Source: Nocardia concava NBRC 100430 (lineage in GTDB: Bacteria; Actinomycetota; Actinomycetes; Mycobacteriales; Mycobacteriaceae). Taken from it: 64,000 nucleotides of DNA. The stretch spans positions 1-64,000 of the forward strand of contig NZ_BAFX01000135.1 of NCBI RefSeq assembly GCF_000308815.1. The letters run 5' to 3'. A model generated the notes under the pieces. The model was not told the DNA's origin and searched no databases. It was given only the letters and a program-made list of their open reading frames with translations. Positions 44,505 to 53,506 of the stretch are shown here, one piece after another. Every line of letters starts with the position of its first letter. Position 1 is the stretch's first letter. A program made the translations under genes and the position numbers.

Positions 44505-44682
44505 GGAAATCTTCCCCGCTCGTAGCTAGTTGGGATTCAACGGGATAGGCCTCGAGTTCTCCGAAGCCCTCGGTGTCAACGTCGGGCGCGACGCATAAGT
44601 GCCTCGCTTGTAGCAGCTCGGCGGTCGCGCCCGACATGTGACTCGTCTCCCGGCACTTCCGAACGGAGGGCCGGGCCACAGG

Positions 44683-45153
44683 TCACCAGCGGTAGTGCGC
44701 GAAGGCCCGGTTCGACTCGGCCATCTTGTGGGTGTCCTCACGGCGCTTCACCGAAGCACCGAGACCGTTGCTGGCGTCCAGCAGCTCGTTGGCCAGACGC
44801 TCGACCATGGTCTTCTCGCGACGGGCGCGGGAGTAGTTGACCAGCCAGCGCAGCGCGAGGGTGTTGGCGCGGCCCGGACGGACCTCGACCGGCACCTGGT
44901 AGGTGGCGCCACCGACACGACGGGGCTTGACCTCGAGGGCGGGCTTGACGTTGTCCAGCGCGCGCTTGAGGGTGACGACCGGATCGGTGCCGGTCTTCTC
45001 GCGGGCCTGCTCGAGGGCACCGTAGACGATGCGCTCGGCGGTGGACTTCTTGCCGTCCAGCAGGATCTTGTTGACCAGCTGCGTCACCAGCGGGGAGCCG
45101 TAGACCGGGTCGTTGATCAGGGGACGCTTGGGAGCGGGACCCTTACGCGGCAT
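44683..45153 (-). CDS. rpsG: 30S ribosomal protein S7
   Basis: 156 residues with the characteristic MPRKGPAPKR start and the RRVGGATYQVPVEVRP motif. Its ATG shares one base with the rpsL stop (TAATG), so the two are translationally coupled. Confidence 0.99.
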   Translation of the reverse strand: MPRKGPAPKRPLINDPVYGSPLVTQLVNKILLDGKKSTAERIVYGALEQAREKTGTDPVVTLKRALDNVKPALEVKPRRVGGATYQVPVEVRPGRANTLALRWLVNYSRARREKTMVERLANELLDASNGLGASVKRREDTHKMAESNRAFAHYRW

Positions 45154-45527
45154 TAGCTCTTCTCCTTCTTGGCGCCGTAGCGGCTGCGGGCCTGCTTGCG
45201 GTTCTTCACACCCTGGGTGTCGAGCGAACCGCGGATGATCTTGTAGCGCACACCCGGGAGGTCCTTCACACGACCGCCGCGGACGAGCACCATCGAGTGC
45301 TCCTGCAGGTTGTGGCCCTCACCGGGGATGTAAGCCGTGACCTCGACCGCGCTGGTCAGGCGAACACGCGCGACCTTACGCAGCGCGGAGTTCGGCTTCT
45401 TCGGGGTCGTGGTGTACACGCGGGTGCACACGCCACGACGCTGCGGGCTCCCCTTGAGGGCCGCAGTCTTGGTCTTGGCGACCTTGTCGCGGCGACCCTT
45501 GCGGACCAGCTGGTTGATGGTTGGCAT
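45153..45527 (-). CDS. rpsL: 30S ribosomal protein S12
   Basis: 124 residues of decoding-centre protein. Lys43 (in TTTPKKPNSALRK) and Lys88 (in GRVKDLPG) are both the wild-type residues; changes at these positions cause streptomycin resistance in mycobacteria, so none is indicated here. First gene of the str operon. The 277 bases upstream (45528-45804) must hold its promoter, but I cannot place a convincing -10/-35 pair. Confidence 0.99.
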   Translation of the reverse strand: MPTINQLVRKGRRDKVAKTKTAALKGSPQRRGVCTRVYTTTPKKPNSALRKVARVRLTSAVEVTAYIPGEGHNLQEHSMVLVRGGRVKDLPGVRYKIIRGSLDTQGVKNRKQARSRYGAKKEKS

Positions 45528-45804
45528 AGACCGGCTTTCCTTTTAGTAACCAGGTGTCTGGAACTTCATGTCTTTGTCATTCGAGCTTTCCGCCCTGTTC
45601 CCGTGGCATTTCGTCGCCACGAGGTCGGGCGTGTCGTGCGCAGCTCAGAGGCCTTTTTCAAGGCATGCTGAAACGGTCAGCCGCTCTCGCTGGCCTACGT
45701 ACTGCACATCAACTTGCCCGCATGCTCCGGGCACAGCGGTCCACGATACCCGCAGGCTCTATCCGGGGCAAAAGTGGGTCCCTCGAGCGGGGCTGGTAGA
45801 GGGC

Positions 45805-46380
45805 TTATCGAGCCAGGTTCAATGTCAGCTCGACCAGCTTGCGCGCCGCATCGCAGGGGTCCCCGTGCTGGGTTCCGGCGCGATAGTTGACCCACCAGCC
45901 CACGATGCCGGTGTCCGCCGCGGGTGCGCTCACTCCACACGAGTCCCCATCATTCGGGCGACGCGTTTCCACCGAGCGGCGGCCCTGCACGGTTATGTCG
46001 TTGCTCACATATTTGAGGCGGTCGTTGTTCTGCTTCTCATTGTTGAGCGAGCCCTCCTCGTACCAGCTGAGGGTGACCATGCCGCTGCCCGCGGTGCCGC
46101 CGGTCAGATTCCACATGCAGACCGCGCCGTTGAAGGACGGGTCGACGTACATGTTGTCGCCGACCGCCTTGGCGATGTCGTCGACGGCGACCACCTGGCA
46201 TTCGCGCAGCAGCTTGTCGAAATTGGTGTTGATGCGGGTGGTGCCGCCGGTGCCGGTGGTCCCGCCCGCGGGGAGCGCGGTGCCGGGCACGGTCTTGCCG
46301 CAGCCGGCGAGGGTGGCGGTCAGGGCGAGCGCGGCGAGCGAGACGGCCGCGGTCCTGGATCGCATCACAGTGCCCCTCAT
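45805..46380 (-). CDS. DUF3558 lipoprotein (downstream copy)
   Basis: 191-residue exported lipoprotein. The signal sequence ends in the lipobox LAGC (Cys27), followed by a Gly/Thr-rich linker and a domain with LLRECQVVAVDDIAKAVGD and CMWNL, typical of the mycobacterial DUF3558 family. Two conserved Cys pairs are likely disulfides (DSCGV, GDPCDAARKLVE). Its ATG overlaps the upstream gene's stop by four bases (ATGA), so the pair is co-translated. The biochemical role of the family is unknown. Confidence 0.85.
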   Translation of the reverse strand: MRGTVMRSRTAAVSLAALALTATLAGCGKTVPGTALPAGGTTGTGGTTRINTNFDKLLRECQVVAVDDIAKAVGDNMYVDPSFNGAVCMWNLTGGTAGSGMVTLSWYEEGSLNNEKQNNDRLKYVSNDITVQGRRSVETRRPNDGDSCGVSAPAADTGIVGWWVNYRAGTQHGDPCDAARKLVELTLNLAR

Positions 46381-46907
46381 CCGAGCCGCTGCACGGTCAG
46401 TTCGGCCATCTTGCGGGTGCGGTCACACGGGTTGCCCAGATTGCCGCTGCTGAAGACGCCGTAGGAGATGGACCATTCGAAGAAGTCGTCGTCGAGTTGC
46501 ACGGCGAGATCGCAGACGGCGTTGCTCGGGTCCAGGGCCTGGAAGCCCTTCTTGCCGCCGACCTCGATGGTGTCGGGGGTGCGGCCGACGCTGGCGACCC
46601 ACGCCTTCTCGCGGTCGATCGGGCTGCCGCGGTAGGAGGCGAAGGTGACGCTGGAGGAGCTGATGCCGCCGGCCTGCCAGTTGCAGCCGACGGAGTTCTT
46701 GAAGACGGTGGTGAGGGTGCCGAGCCCACCCAGGTCGCGCACCTCGTCGTCGGTGAGGTGGCCGCATTCGCCGACGAACGGGCCGAGGGTCGCCACCTTC
46801 TGCGGTGGTTTGAACCCCGGCTCGTCGCTCGAATCCTTCTTCCCCCCACAGGCCGACAGCAGCAGCGCGAGGCTCAACCCCGCCACGATCGCCGACGCCA
46901 TTCGCAT
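46377..46907 (-). CDS. DUF3558 lipoprotein (upstream copy)
   Basis: 176-residue lipoprotein with lipobox LSAC (Cys20). The body shows the same layout as its downstream neighbour: GECGHLTDDEVRDL, GCNWQAGG and NPCDRTRKMAELTV, so the two are diverged tandem duplicates. Probably anchored outside the cytoplasmic membrane. Function unknown. Confidence 0.85.
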   Translation of the reverse strand: MRMASAIVAGLSLALLLSACGGKKDSSDEPGFKPPQKVATLGPFVGECGHLTDDEVRDLGGLGTLTTVFKNSVGCNWQAGGISSSSVTFASYRGSPIDREKAWVASVGRTPDTIEVGGKKGFQALDPSNAVCDLAVQLDDDFFEWSISYGVFSSGNLGNPCDRTRKMAELTVQRLG

Positions 46908-46976
46908 GGCGTGAACTCTACTGGTTTTGCCGGATCAGGCTCGGCGGGCGGGTTTGCGGCCGTGTTGCTTTGCTGT

Positions 46977-48200
46977 TCACAGGTTTCCACGCGCCTCCTG
47001 TTCGCGTTCGATCGCCTGGAACAGGGCCTTGAAGTTGCCCTTGCCGAAGCCGAGGCTGCCGTGGCGTTCGATGAGTTCGAAGAAGACGGTGGGCCGGTCG
47101 GTGATGGGCTTGCAGAAGATCTGCAGCAGATAGCCGTCCTCGTCGCGGTCGACCAGGATGCCGCGGCGCTGCAGTTCGTTCACGGGGACGCGGACGTGGC
47201 CGATGCGGGCGCGCAGTTCCGGGTCCTCGTAGTAACTGTCGGGGGTGTCGAGGAATTCGATGCCCTCGCGGCGCAGCACATCGACGGCGGTGAGGATGTC
47301 GTTGGTGGCCAACGCGATGTGCTGGACGCCGGGGCCCTGATAGAACTCGAGATACTCGTCGATCTGCGAGCGCTTGCGGCTGGGCGCGGGTTCGTTGAGC
47401 GGGAACTTGACGCGGTGATTGCCGTTGGCCACGACCTTGCTCATCAGGGCGGAGTACTCGGTGGCGATATCGTCGCCGACGAATTCGGCCATGTTCTCGA
47501 ATCCCATGACGCGCCGGTAGAACTCGACCCATTCGTCCATCTGCCCGAGTTCCACATTGCCGACCACGTGGTCGATGGCCTGGAAGATGCGCTTGGGCTG
47601 CCCGGGGCGCGGGGCGTAGGCGGAGGTGCGCGAGATGTAGCCGGGGAGATAGGGGCCGTAGTAGCGGGAGCGGTCGACGAGGGTGTGCCGGGTCTCGCCG
47701 TAGGTGGCGATGGCGGCGGTGCGGACGGTGCCGTATTCGTCTGTCTCGTCGCGGGGTTCGTCCAGCACGGTGGCGCCCTGGGCGCGGGCGCGCTCGATGC
47801 AGCGGTCCACGTCGGGGACCTCGAGCGCGATGTCCACCACCCCGTCCCCGTGCCGATCGTGGTGTGCGACAAGCGGACTGGCCGGATCCACCGCACCCTT
47901 GACGACGAATCGCGCGCCGCCGCTGCGCAGCACGAACGCCTTGTGGTCACGATTGCCGGTCTCGGGACCCGCGTAGGCCTCCAACCGCATGCCGAAGGCG
48001 GACTGCAGATAGTGGGCGGTCTGGGTGGCGTTGCCGACCACCCATACCACCGCGTCCCAGCCCAGCACGGGGAACGGGTCGGCGGCGGCATCGTGGTCCA
48101 CCAGGCCGACCAGGCGGCGTAACTCGTCGTCGCCGGGCAGGTCGCCGGATCTGGCGGGGAGGTAACCGTCGAGGCCTGGTTTTCCTGCGTCGATGCTCAT
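46977..48200 (-). CDS. hppD: 4-hydroxyphenylpyruvate dioxygenase
   Basis: 407-residue non-heme Fe(II) enzyme that converts 4-hydroxyphenylpyruvate to homogentisate in tyrosine catabolism. Two vicinal-oxygen-chelate domains are seen. The iron ligands are placed in AIDHVVGN (His near 210), VQHIALAT (His near 292) and FFELIERHG (Glu near 372), and the C-terminal GFGKGNFKALF helix is intact. The gene diverges from an Lrp/AsnC regulator, the usual arrangement for amino-acid-responsive control. The next tyrosine-pathway genes are not in the window. Confidence 0.97.
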   Translation of the reverse strand: MSIDAGKPGLDGYLPARSGDLPGDDELRRLVGLVDHDAAADPFPVLGWDAVVWVVGNATQTAHYLQSAFGMRLEAYAGPETGNRDHKAFVLRSGGARFVVKGAVDPASPLVAHHDRHGDGVVDIALEVPDVDRCIERARAQGATVLDEPRDETDEYGTVRTAAIATYGETRHTLVDRSRYYGPYLPGYISRTSAYAPRPGQPKRIFQAIDHVVGNVELGQMDEWVEFYRRVMGFENMAEFVGDDIATEYSALMSKVVANGNHRVKFPLNEPAPSRKRSQIDEYLEFYQGPGVQHIALATNDILTAVDVLRREGIEFLDTPDSYYEDPELRARIGHVRVPVNELQRRGILVDRDEDGYLLQIFCKPITDRPTVFFELIERHGSLGFGKGNFKALFQAIEREQEARGNL

Positions 48201-48243
48201 GTGCCCAGGAAAACCCGGGGGTGGCGACTAGGCAATATCGCCG

Positions 48244-48269
48244 AATTCCACTGGACACTCTGGTGAATT
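48244..48269. promoter_or_regulatory. Possible Lrp/AsnC site between hppD and regulator gene
   Basis: An imperfect dyad with AATTC and GAATT ends lies in the 160-base divergent region, 44 bases upstream of hppD. Lrp-type sites are often such AT-tipped imperfect repeats. Weak evidence. Confidence 0.3.
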
Positions 48270-48360
48270 GCACCACCATCTGCCCGCCGGTGCTGGACAA
48301 TTTGAATAGCAGCGCACGCACGAGCGGAGCTACCGCTCGAATCAGAGCGGAGGCTTCGCG

Positions 48361-48882
48361 ATGTCTCGCACGCCCGCCCGGCTAGACGAGCTGGATCTGG
48401 CCATTCTCACCGCCATGCACGAGTACCAGAAGGCGGGCATCCTCGAACTCTCCCGCCGCACCCGGGTCGCCCGCGCCACCGTGCAGTCGCGCATCGCGCG
48501 CATGGAGGAGGCGGGGGTGATCTCCTCCTACGACCCCCAGATCGATGTCACCGCAGCCGGTTTCGACGTCCAGGCCTTCGTGACGCTGGAGATCGCCCAG
48601 GGTGCGCTGGAGGCGGTGAGCGCGGACCTGGAGGCGATTCCCGGTGTGCTGGAGGCGTATGCGACGACGGGGTCCGGTGATGTGCTGTGCCGCATCGGCG
48701 CGGACTCCCATGCCGGGCTGCAGGCGGTGCTGCTGAGCATCGACAAGACCAGTTCGGTGGTGCGCTCGCACAGCGTGGTGGTGCTGTCCACGGTCATCGG
48801 GCACCGCACCCTGCCGCTGCTGCGCACCCTCACCCCCGCCGGGTCCAGCAAGGCCCCGGCGTACCGGGCCGCGCATCCCTGA
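48361..48882 (+). CDS. Lrp/AsnC-family transcriptional regulator
   Basis: 173 residues: an N-terminal helix-turn-helix (LDELDLAILTAMHEYQKAG, then LSRRTRVARATVQSRIARM) and a C-terminal RAM-type ligand domain (QAFVTLEIAQG ... VLEAYATTGSGDVLCRIGA). Divergent from hppD, it probably senses tyrosine or a related amino acid and controls that gene. It converges on the GntR gene with 20 bases between stops. Confidence 0.9.
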   Translation: MSRTPARLDELDLAILTAMHEYQKAGILELSRRTRVARATVQSRIARMEEAGVISSYDPQIDVTAAGFDVQAFVTLEIAQGALEAVSADLEAIPGVLEAYATTGSGDVLCRIGADSHAGLQAVLLSIDKTSSVVRSHSVVVLSTVIGHRTLPLLRTLTPAGSSKAPAYRAAHP

Positions 48883-48902
48883 TCAGCGGCGGGCGGTACC
48901 GG

Positions 48903-49544
48903 TCAGCGGCGATCCAGGCGGGTGATGAGCCCGCAGACATGGGCTTCGGCGGCGGCGCGGGCGTCGCCGGGGTGCCCGGATTCCAGGGCGTCGAGGATGC
49001 GACGATGCTCGCGCAGGGCGGTGCTGCGGTTGCGGGGGTGCCGCCACAGGTCGCCGCGGTAGAGGTGAGCCTGGGCCTCGAGGCGGGCGAGTTCGGTTGC
49101 CAGGGTGGCGTTTCCGGCGCGGTCGCGGATGAAGGTGTGGAACTCGAGGTCGAGTTCGGTGTCGCGGGCCGGGTCGGCGTTGTCGCGCAGGTTTTCTTCC
49201 TGGACGCCCAGCAGGGCGGTGAGTTTGCCGAGGTCGGATTCGGTGAGGCGGGTGGCGGCCTGGGCGGCGGCGAGGCCGTCGAGGACCGCGCGCACGGCGA
49301 GGACCTCGCGGATGCGGTCGTCGTCGACGACGGCCACCCGCGCGCCCGCGTGCGCGACGGTGACGGCCAGGCCCTCGTAGATGAGCTGTTGCACGGCCTC
49401 GCGAACGGGGCTGCGGCTCACGCCCAGTCGCGCGGACAGGGCCAGGACGCTCAGCGGCGCACCGGGTTCCAGCTCGCCGGACAGGACGAGTTGCCGCAGC
49501 TGCCGGTGCACGCTCGGGCCGAGCAGCTCGTCCGGTTCGGTCAT
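48903..49544 (-). CDS. GntR-family (FCD) transcriptional regulator
   Basis: 213 residues. The winged helix (VHRQLRQLVLSGELEPGAPL, then LSARLGVSRSPVREAVQQL) is classic GntR; the C-terminal all-helical domain with ELDLEFHTFIRDRAGN and LREHRRILDALESG is of the FCD type, whose His/Asp residues usually bind a metal and a small carboxylate. The start at 49544 is the first with a ribosome-binding site (AAAGGA); a longer frame to 50099 merely overlaps the oxygenase gene. Last gene of the transporter-deaminase set, 28 bases after the oxygenase. Confidence 0.92.
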   Translation of the reverse strand: MTEPDELLGPSVHRQLRQLVLSGELEPGAPLSVLALSARLGVSRSPVREAVQQLIYEGLAVTVAHAGARVAVVDDDRIREVLAVRAVLDGLAAAQAATRLTESDLGKLTALLGVQEENLRDNADPARDTELDLEFHTFIRDRAGNATLATELARLEAQAHLYRGDLWRHPRNRSTALREHRRILDALESGHPGDARAAAEAHVCGLITRLDRR

Positions 49545-49572
49545 GAGGGGTCCTTTCCTGTCGCAGTGCAAT

Positions 49573-50559
49573 TTACCGTTGCGGCTGGTAGTTGGCCTGG
49601 ACGCGCTGGGTGAGGAAGTCGGCGGCGGTGACCGGCGGATAGGCGCCGCGCGGACCGGCGATGACGGCGTCGCGATCGGCCTGGGCGAAGTAGGCGATGC
49701 TGTAGCGGTCGCCCTGGTACTCCTCGGGCCCGGGGCTGCGAACGCGATGGAAGTTGGAGGGCAGCAGGTCGTCGCTCCAGCGGGTGAGCATGTCACCGAT
49801 ATTGCAGGTGATGAGGGCCGAGGAGGGGGTGATGGAGGTCCACTGCTGGTCTTCCATCTCCTTGCCGGGGCAGACCTGCAGTCCGCCTTGGCCGTCGCGC
49901 TGGAAGAGCAGGGTGAGGCAGTCGAAGTCGGTGTGCGCGCCGGCGCGCCAGCGGCCGGGGACGTCGCGCAGTTCCTCGGGGACGGCGAAGTAGTGGAGCA
50001 GTCGCAGGGTGCTCTGATACTCGGGCGAGGCCGGGTCGTGGCCGGCGGTGAAGTGGTCGCGGGGGAAGCCGAGGCGGTCGGCGAAACACGACAGCACACG
50101 CATGGCGACGGTCCAGCAACGGTGTTCGAAATCGAGGATGGCCGAGGCGAATCCGGGCAGTTCGGTGTCGCTGGGCCACAGCTCGGCCATGTGCGGGCGG
50201 GTGATCTGGTACGACTCCTTCTGATCCGGGACGCCGATGGACGGGCGCACCTGGCTCAGGCTCTCCCAACCCGCGTTGTTCGCCTTGACCAGCGGGTATT
50301 GCGCCTTGACGGGTTCGGGGAGCGCGAAAAACGCTGCGGTGCGCGTGAAGACGTCGTCGATCTGCGCCTGCGGGATGCCGTGGCCGGACAGCTGGAAGAA
50401 GCCGATCTCGGTGGCGGCGGTCCAGAGCTGGTCGGTGATCTCGGCCCGGCGGGTTTCGAAATCGGTGAGGTCGATGACGCGGATCTCGCGGGTGTCGGTC
50501 TCGGAACCGATTCCGCCCATGCGCTGTTCGCGGGCGACTTCGGACAGGTCGTAGGTCAT
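49573..50559 (-). CDS. Isopenicillin-N-synthase-like 2OG-Fe(II) oxygenase
   Basis: 328-residue non-heme iron oxygenase with the DIOX_N segment (IRVIDLTDFETRR ... GFFQLSGHGIP) and a 2OG-Fe(II) core. Iron ligands are probably His and Asp in AGAHTDFDCLTLLFQ and the distal His in LLPSNFHRVRSP; the 2-oxoglutarate-binding Arg would be in the RYSIAYFAQ segment. Relatives include gibberellin and ethylene-forming enzymes and fungal thymine 7-hydroxylase. The ATG overlaps the stop of the substrate-binding protein by four bases (ATGA), so its substrate is probably what the importer brings in. Confidence 0.9.
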   Translation of the reverse strand: MTYDLSEVAREQRMGGIGSETDTREIRVIDLTDFETRRAEITDQLWTAATEIGFFQLSGHGIPQAQIDDVFTRTAAFFALPEPVKAQYPLVKANNAGWESLSQVRPSIGVPDQKESYQITRPHMAELWPSDTELPGFASAILDFEHRCWTVAMRVLSCFADRLGFPRDHFTAGHDPASPEYQSTLRLLHYFAVPEELRDVPGRWRAGAHTDFDCLTLLFQRDGQGGLQVCPGKEMEDQQWTSITPSSALITCNIGDMLTRWSDDLLPSNFHRVRSPGPEEYQGDRYSIAYFAQADRDAVIAGPRGAYPPVTAADFLTQRVQANYQPQR

Positions 50560-51716
50560 GGGGTTACCTTCTTGTCGATGAATTCGGTGGTGACCAGGTC
50601 GTTGGCGGTGAGACCGGCGGGGACGTCCGCGCCGCCGCGGCGCAGGATCGGGGTGAACGCGTCGATGACGCGCTGCACGCGGGCGGTGTCGAAACTGCCG
50701 ATGACACCGTCGCTTTCGGGGCCGACGAGACCGTTGTCGATGAGCATCCGGGACCCGAAGGCGGCGAGTTCGGCGCTGTAGGGCGTGAATTTGGGGCTCT
50801 TGGCGACGACGTCCACGACCACGTCGTTCACCGGCTTCGGGTCGGCGCGGAATTGCGCCGTGGCCCTTTGGATCATGGGGACCAGCCGTTGCAGACAGGG
50901 ACGCAGTTCGTTCAGCTTGTCGGCCCGCACGGTGACCGTGCGGGCGTAGCCCTCGTAGCCGACGTCGCGCAGCAGCTGATACGCGACCGGCTTGTTCCAG
51001 GCCTTCACCTCGTGCTCGTAGACGTAGGGCTCGGAGTTGGCGAAGCCCTGCTGCGCGAAGGAGGGATCGGCGACGAAGCGGGACGGCGAGTTGTCGTAGG
51101 ACGCGTCGATCTGCTTGGCGTTCAGCAGTCCCCGGTCCACCAGCCAGTCGGGGTAGAGCTGGCCCTTCGAAACGACCACGGGTGCACCGGCTTTGCCGAT
51201 GTCGGCGATGCCGTGCCAATCCGGATGGGTCTTGGGATCCCACATGAGCATCTGCGGGCTGTAGCGGAGCAGGGTTGTGACGGCCACGACCGGCTGCTTG
51301 CCCGCGGCGGCGAGGGCTTGCTCGGAGTGGGTGAGGCCCAACGTGATCGAGGAATCGACGTACATCTGCGAGGGCACGGTCTGGAAGCCGATGGCCGGGC
51401 CGCCCGCGCGGATCTCCAGCTTCACGCCGGTGTCCTTGCCGTCCACCACGAGTGGGCCGGTGACCTTGCTGTTGTCGGCGTCGACGCGGTAGCCGGGGCC
51501 GAGCAGGCCGAAGATCGGGCCGGAATCGGTCTCGGGTTCCCATTGCAGCTGTACCGCGACGGTGGCGGGGCAGACGCCGGCGAGCTGTTGTTCGGCCGGG
51601 GCGGCGGGCAGGGCCACGGCCGGGGTGTCGGAGGGGTCATCGGAACAGGCGGCCGCCGCGGTGACGGTCAGCGCGGCGAAGGCCGCGACGCCGAGCCGCC
51701 GGATGGTTTTGGGCAT
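50556..51716 (-). CDS. ABC transporter substrate-binding lipoprotein (NMT1/THI5-like)
   Basis: 386 residues with a signal sequence and lipobox AAAC (Cys24). The mature part fits the NMT1/THI5/SsuA-like fold that binds pyrimidines, thiamine precursors, sulfonates or nitrate: VAVQLQWEPETDSGPIF near the N-terminus is the LxW-type ligand-strand opening, followed by the FQTVPSQMYVDSS region. It delivers substrate to the permease and ATPase encoded next to it. The exact ligand cannot be read from sequence. Confidence 0.9.
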   Translation of the reverse strand: MPKTIRRLGVAAFAALTVTAAAACSDDPSDTPAVALPAAPAEQQLAGVCPATVAVQLQWEPETDSGPIFGLLGPGYRVDADNSKVTGPLVVDGKDTGVKLEIRAGGPAIGFQTVPSQMYVDSSITLGLTHSEQALAAAGKQPVVAVTTLLRYSPQMLMWDPKTHPDWHGIADIGKAGAPVVVSKGQLYPDWLVDRGLLNAKQIDASYDNSPSRFVADPSFAQQGFANSEPYVYEHEVKAWNKPVAYQLLRDVGYEGYARTVTVRADKLNELRPCLQRLVPMIQRATAQFRADPKPVNDVVVDVVAKSPKFTPYSAELAAFGSRMLIDNGLVGPESDGVIGSFDTARVQRVIDAFTPILRRGGADVPAGLTANDLVTTEFIDKKVTP

Positions 51717-51752
51717 GGCTTCTCCACGAATAGTGCTGGGGGCAAGGGATTT

Positions 51753-52625
51753 TCAGCGGCTGGAGGCGTGCCAGCGACCTACGGTGAGCCGCTGTGCCGC
51801 GGTGAACAGCGCGAAGACGGTGACGCCGAAGAGGGCGGCGAGCACCAGCGCGGCCAGCAGATCCTCCGATTGCAGGCGGGCGCGATAGGTGTCGAGCAGG
51901 GTGCCGATGCCGGGCCTGCCCTTGGCGAAGAACATGTCGCCGATGACCGCGCCGGTCACCGAGAGTCCGGCGGCCGTGCGCAGGCTGGCCATGATCGACG
52001 GCAGGGCGGCGGGCAACTCCAGGGAGACCAGGCGGCGCAGGCGATTCGCGCGACCGAGGGCGAACAGCTCGCGCAGATTGGCGTCCACCGACTGGATCCC
52101 GAACAGCGTCATGGCGATGATCGGGTGCACCGCGATGAGGACGCACACGATGGTCCGCGCGGTGGATCCGTAGCCGAACCACAGCCCGATCAGCGGCACC
52201 ACGGCCAGCACCGGAATCGCCTGCAGCACCACGGCATACGGGTAGACCACCCGCTCGACCACCTTGGCCTGGCTCATGATCACCCCGACCGCGACGCCGA
52301 TCACCGCGGCCAGCGCCAGCCCGGTGACGGCGATCCGCGCGGTGACGGCCAGCGCCCGCAGCATGGTCTCCAATTTCGCCGGGTTGGAAAGGGATTCGGT
52401 GAACACCCGATGCGGCGGCGGCAGCAGGAACCGCCGCTCCGGTGAGAGCAGCACCAGCGACACCAGATACCAGGCGCCGAGCGCCAATCCGGCCGATATG
52501 GCGGGGACCAGGAGCCGCCGCATCAGGCGGGGTACGAACGAACGCCGCACGGCGGGGTCGGCGGCCGCCGCCGGACTGTCGGACGCGGCGGTGAAAACGG
52601 CTGGGGCGGGGGCTGACACGGCCAT
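51753..52625 (-). CDS. ABC transporter permease (NitT/TauT type)
   Basis: 290 residues with about six membrane segments and the ABC-permease EAA-type loop (ALGRANRLRRLVSLELPAAL). A long cytoplasmic N-terminus precedes the first helix. The ATG shares one base with the ATPase stop (TGATG), so the two are coupled. A longer in-frame reading to 53087 overlaps the ATPase gene and is rejected. Confidence 0.92.
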   Translation of the reverse strand: MAVSAPAPAVFTAASDSPAAAADPAVRRSFVPRLMRRLLVPAISAGLALGAWYLVSLVLLSPERRFLLPPPHRVFTESLSNPAKLETMLRALAVTARIAVTGLALAAVIGVAVGVIMSQAKVVERVVYPYAVVLQAIPVLAVVPLIGLWFGYGSTARTIVCVLIAVHPIIAMTLFGIQSVDANLRELFALGRANRLRRLVSLELPAALPSIMASLRTAAGLSVTGAVIGDMFFAKGRPGIGTLLDTYRARLQSEDLLAALVLAALFGVTVFALFTAAQRLTVGRWHASSR

Positions 52626-53416
52626 CAGGAGGCTTCTTTCAGCGCTCGCGAGACGCGCCCGGCCAGGTCGGTGAAGGCGGGCTCGTAGCGCAGGTCGCGG
52701 GTGCGCGGGTACGGGAGGTCGATGTCGATGACCTCGTGGATGCGGCCGGGGCGGGCGGACATGACCACGACGCGGGAGGCGAGGAAGACGGCCTCGGAGA
52801 CCGAGTGGGTGATGAACAGGGCGGTGAAGGCATTGTCGCGGTACAGGCGGAGCAACTCCTCCTGCATGCCGAGACGCGTGATCTCGTCGAGTGCGCCGAA
52901 CGGTTCGTCCAGCAGCATGAGTTCGGGTTCCAGCGCCAGCGCGCGGGCCAGGGAGACCCGCATGCGCATGCCGCCGGACAGCTGGCCGGGGAGTTTGCCC
53001 GCGAAATCGGCCAGGCCGACCGCCGACAGGGCGCGGGTCGCGCGGGCCCGGCGTTCGGCGCGGCCGATCCCCCGCAGCTCGGCGCACAGTTCCACATTGC
53101 GCAGCACCTTGCGCCAGGGCAGCAGGGTGGCGTCCTGGAAGATGACGCCGACCGAATCGGTGTGCACCGCAACGCTTCCCGAGGTGCAGGACTCCAGTCC
53201 GGCGGCCAGGCGCAGCAGCGTGGACTTACCGCAGCCGGAAGGCCCTACCACCGCGACGAATTCGCCGCGCCGGATGTCGAGGTCGATACCGGTGAGGGCG
53301 ACCACCTCACCGGAACCGTTGCCGCCGTAGCGCTTTCCGGCTCCGGTGAAGGAGATCTCCGCGGTCATGATTTCCGGTCTCATGACTTCCGAGGTCACGG
53401 TCACCATGCTCACCAA
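52625..53416 (-). CDS. ABC transporter ATP-binding protein (NitT/TauT type)
   Basis: Up to 263 residues, with Walker A GPSGCGKST, Q-loop (VIFQDATLLPW), signature LSGGM, Walker B LMLLDEPFGALD and the switch His in ITHSVSEA. The start is uncertain: MTAEISF at 53368 matches the usual family beginning better than the ATG at 53416. Upstream DNA has near-repeats of CATGA(T/C)TTCCG. Powers the importer. Confidence 0.93.
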   Translation of the reverse strand: MVSMVTVTSEVMRPEIMTAEISFTGAGKRYGGNGSGEVVALTGIDLDIRRGEFVAVVGPSGCGKSTLLRLAAGLESCTSGSVAVHTDSVGVIFQDATLLPWRKVLRNVELCAELRGIGRAERRARATRALSAVGLADFAGKLPGQLSGGMRMRVSLARALALEPELMLLDEPFGALDEITRLGMQEELLRLYRDNAFTALFITHSVSEAVFLASRVVVMSARPGRIHEVIDIDLPYPRTRDLRYEPAFTDLAGRVSRALKEAS

Positions 53417-53465
53417 CTTTCCGTACTGCGTGCAACTTGTTGATGCACTCAGTATTGGCGAGCTG

Positions 53466-53479
53466 GATTACATGCAATC
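53466..53479. promoter_or_regulatory. Possible GntR operator between deaminase and ATPase genes
   Basis: GATTACATGCAATC is a palindrome with one mismatch, in the 90-base AT-richer gap before the ATPase gene. FCD-type GntR proteins often bind short AT-flanked dyads of this size. It could be the site for the GntR protein of this cluster, and would imply a separate promoter for the transporter genes. Confidence 0.35.
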
Positions 53480-53506
53480 AAGCCTCTGTTTCGAGCTTAT
53501 TAACAG

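Noticed and set aside
45153..45527. Streptomycin-resistance allele of rpsL
   Set aside because: Lys43 and Lys88 are both wild type.
48903..50099. 398-codon minus frame ending in the GntR protein
   Set aside because: Only the part from 49544 has protein-like sequence and a ribosome-binding site; the rest lies over the oxygenase gene in another frame.
49573..51543. 656-codon minus frame ending in the oxygenase
   Set aside because: Sequence before 50559 is an Arg/His-rich shadow of the substrate-binding protein gene.
51753..53087. 444-codon reading of the ABC permease
   Set aside because: The extra N-terminus overlaps the ATPase gene and is Arg/Gly/His low-complexity; MAVSAPAP at 52625 is the real start.
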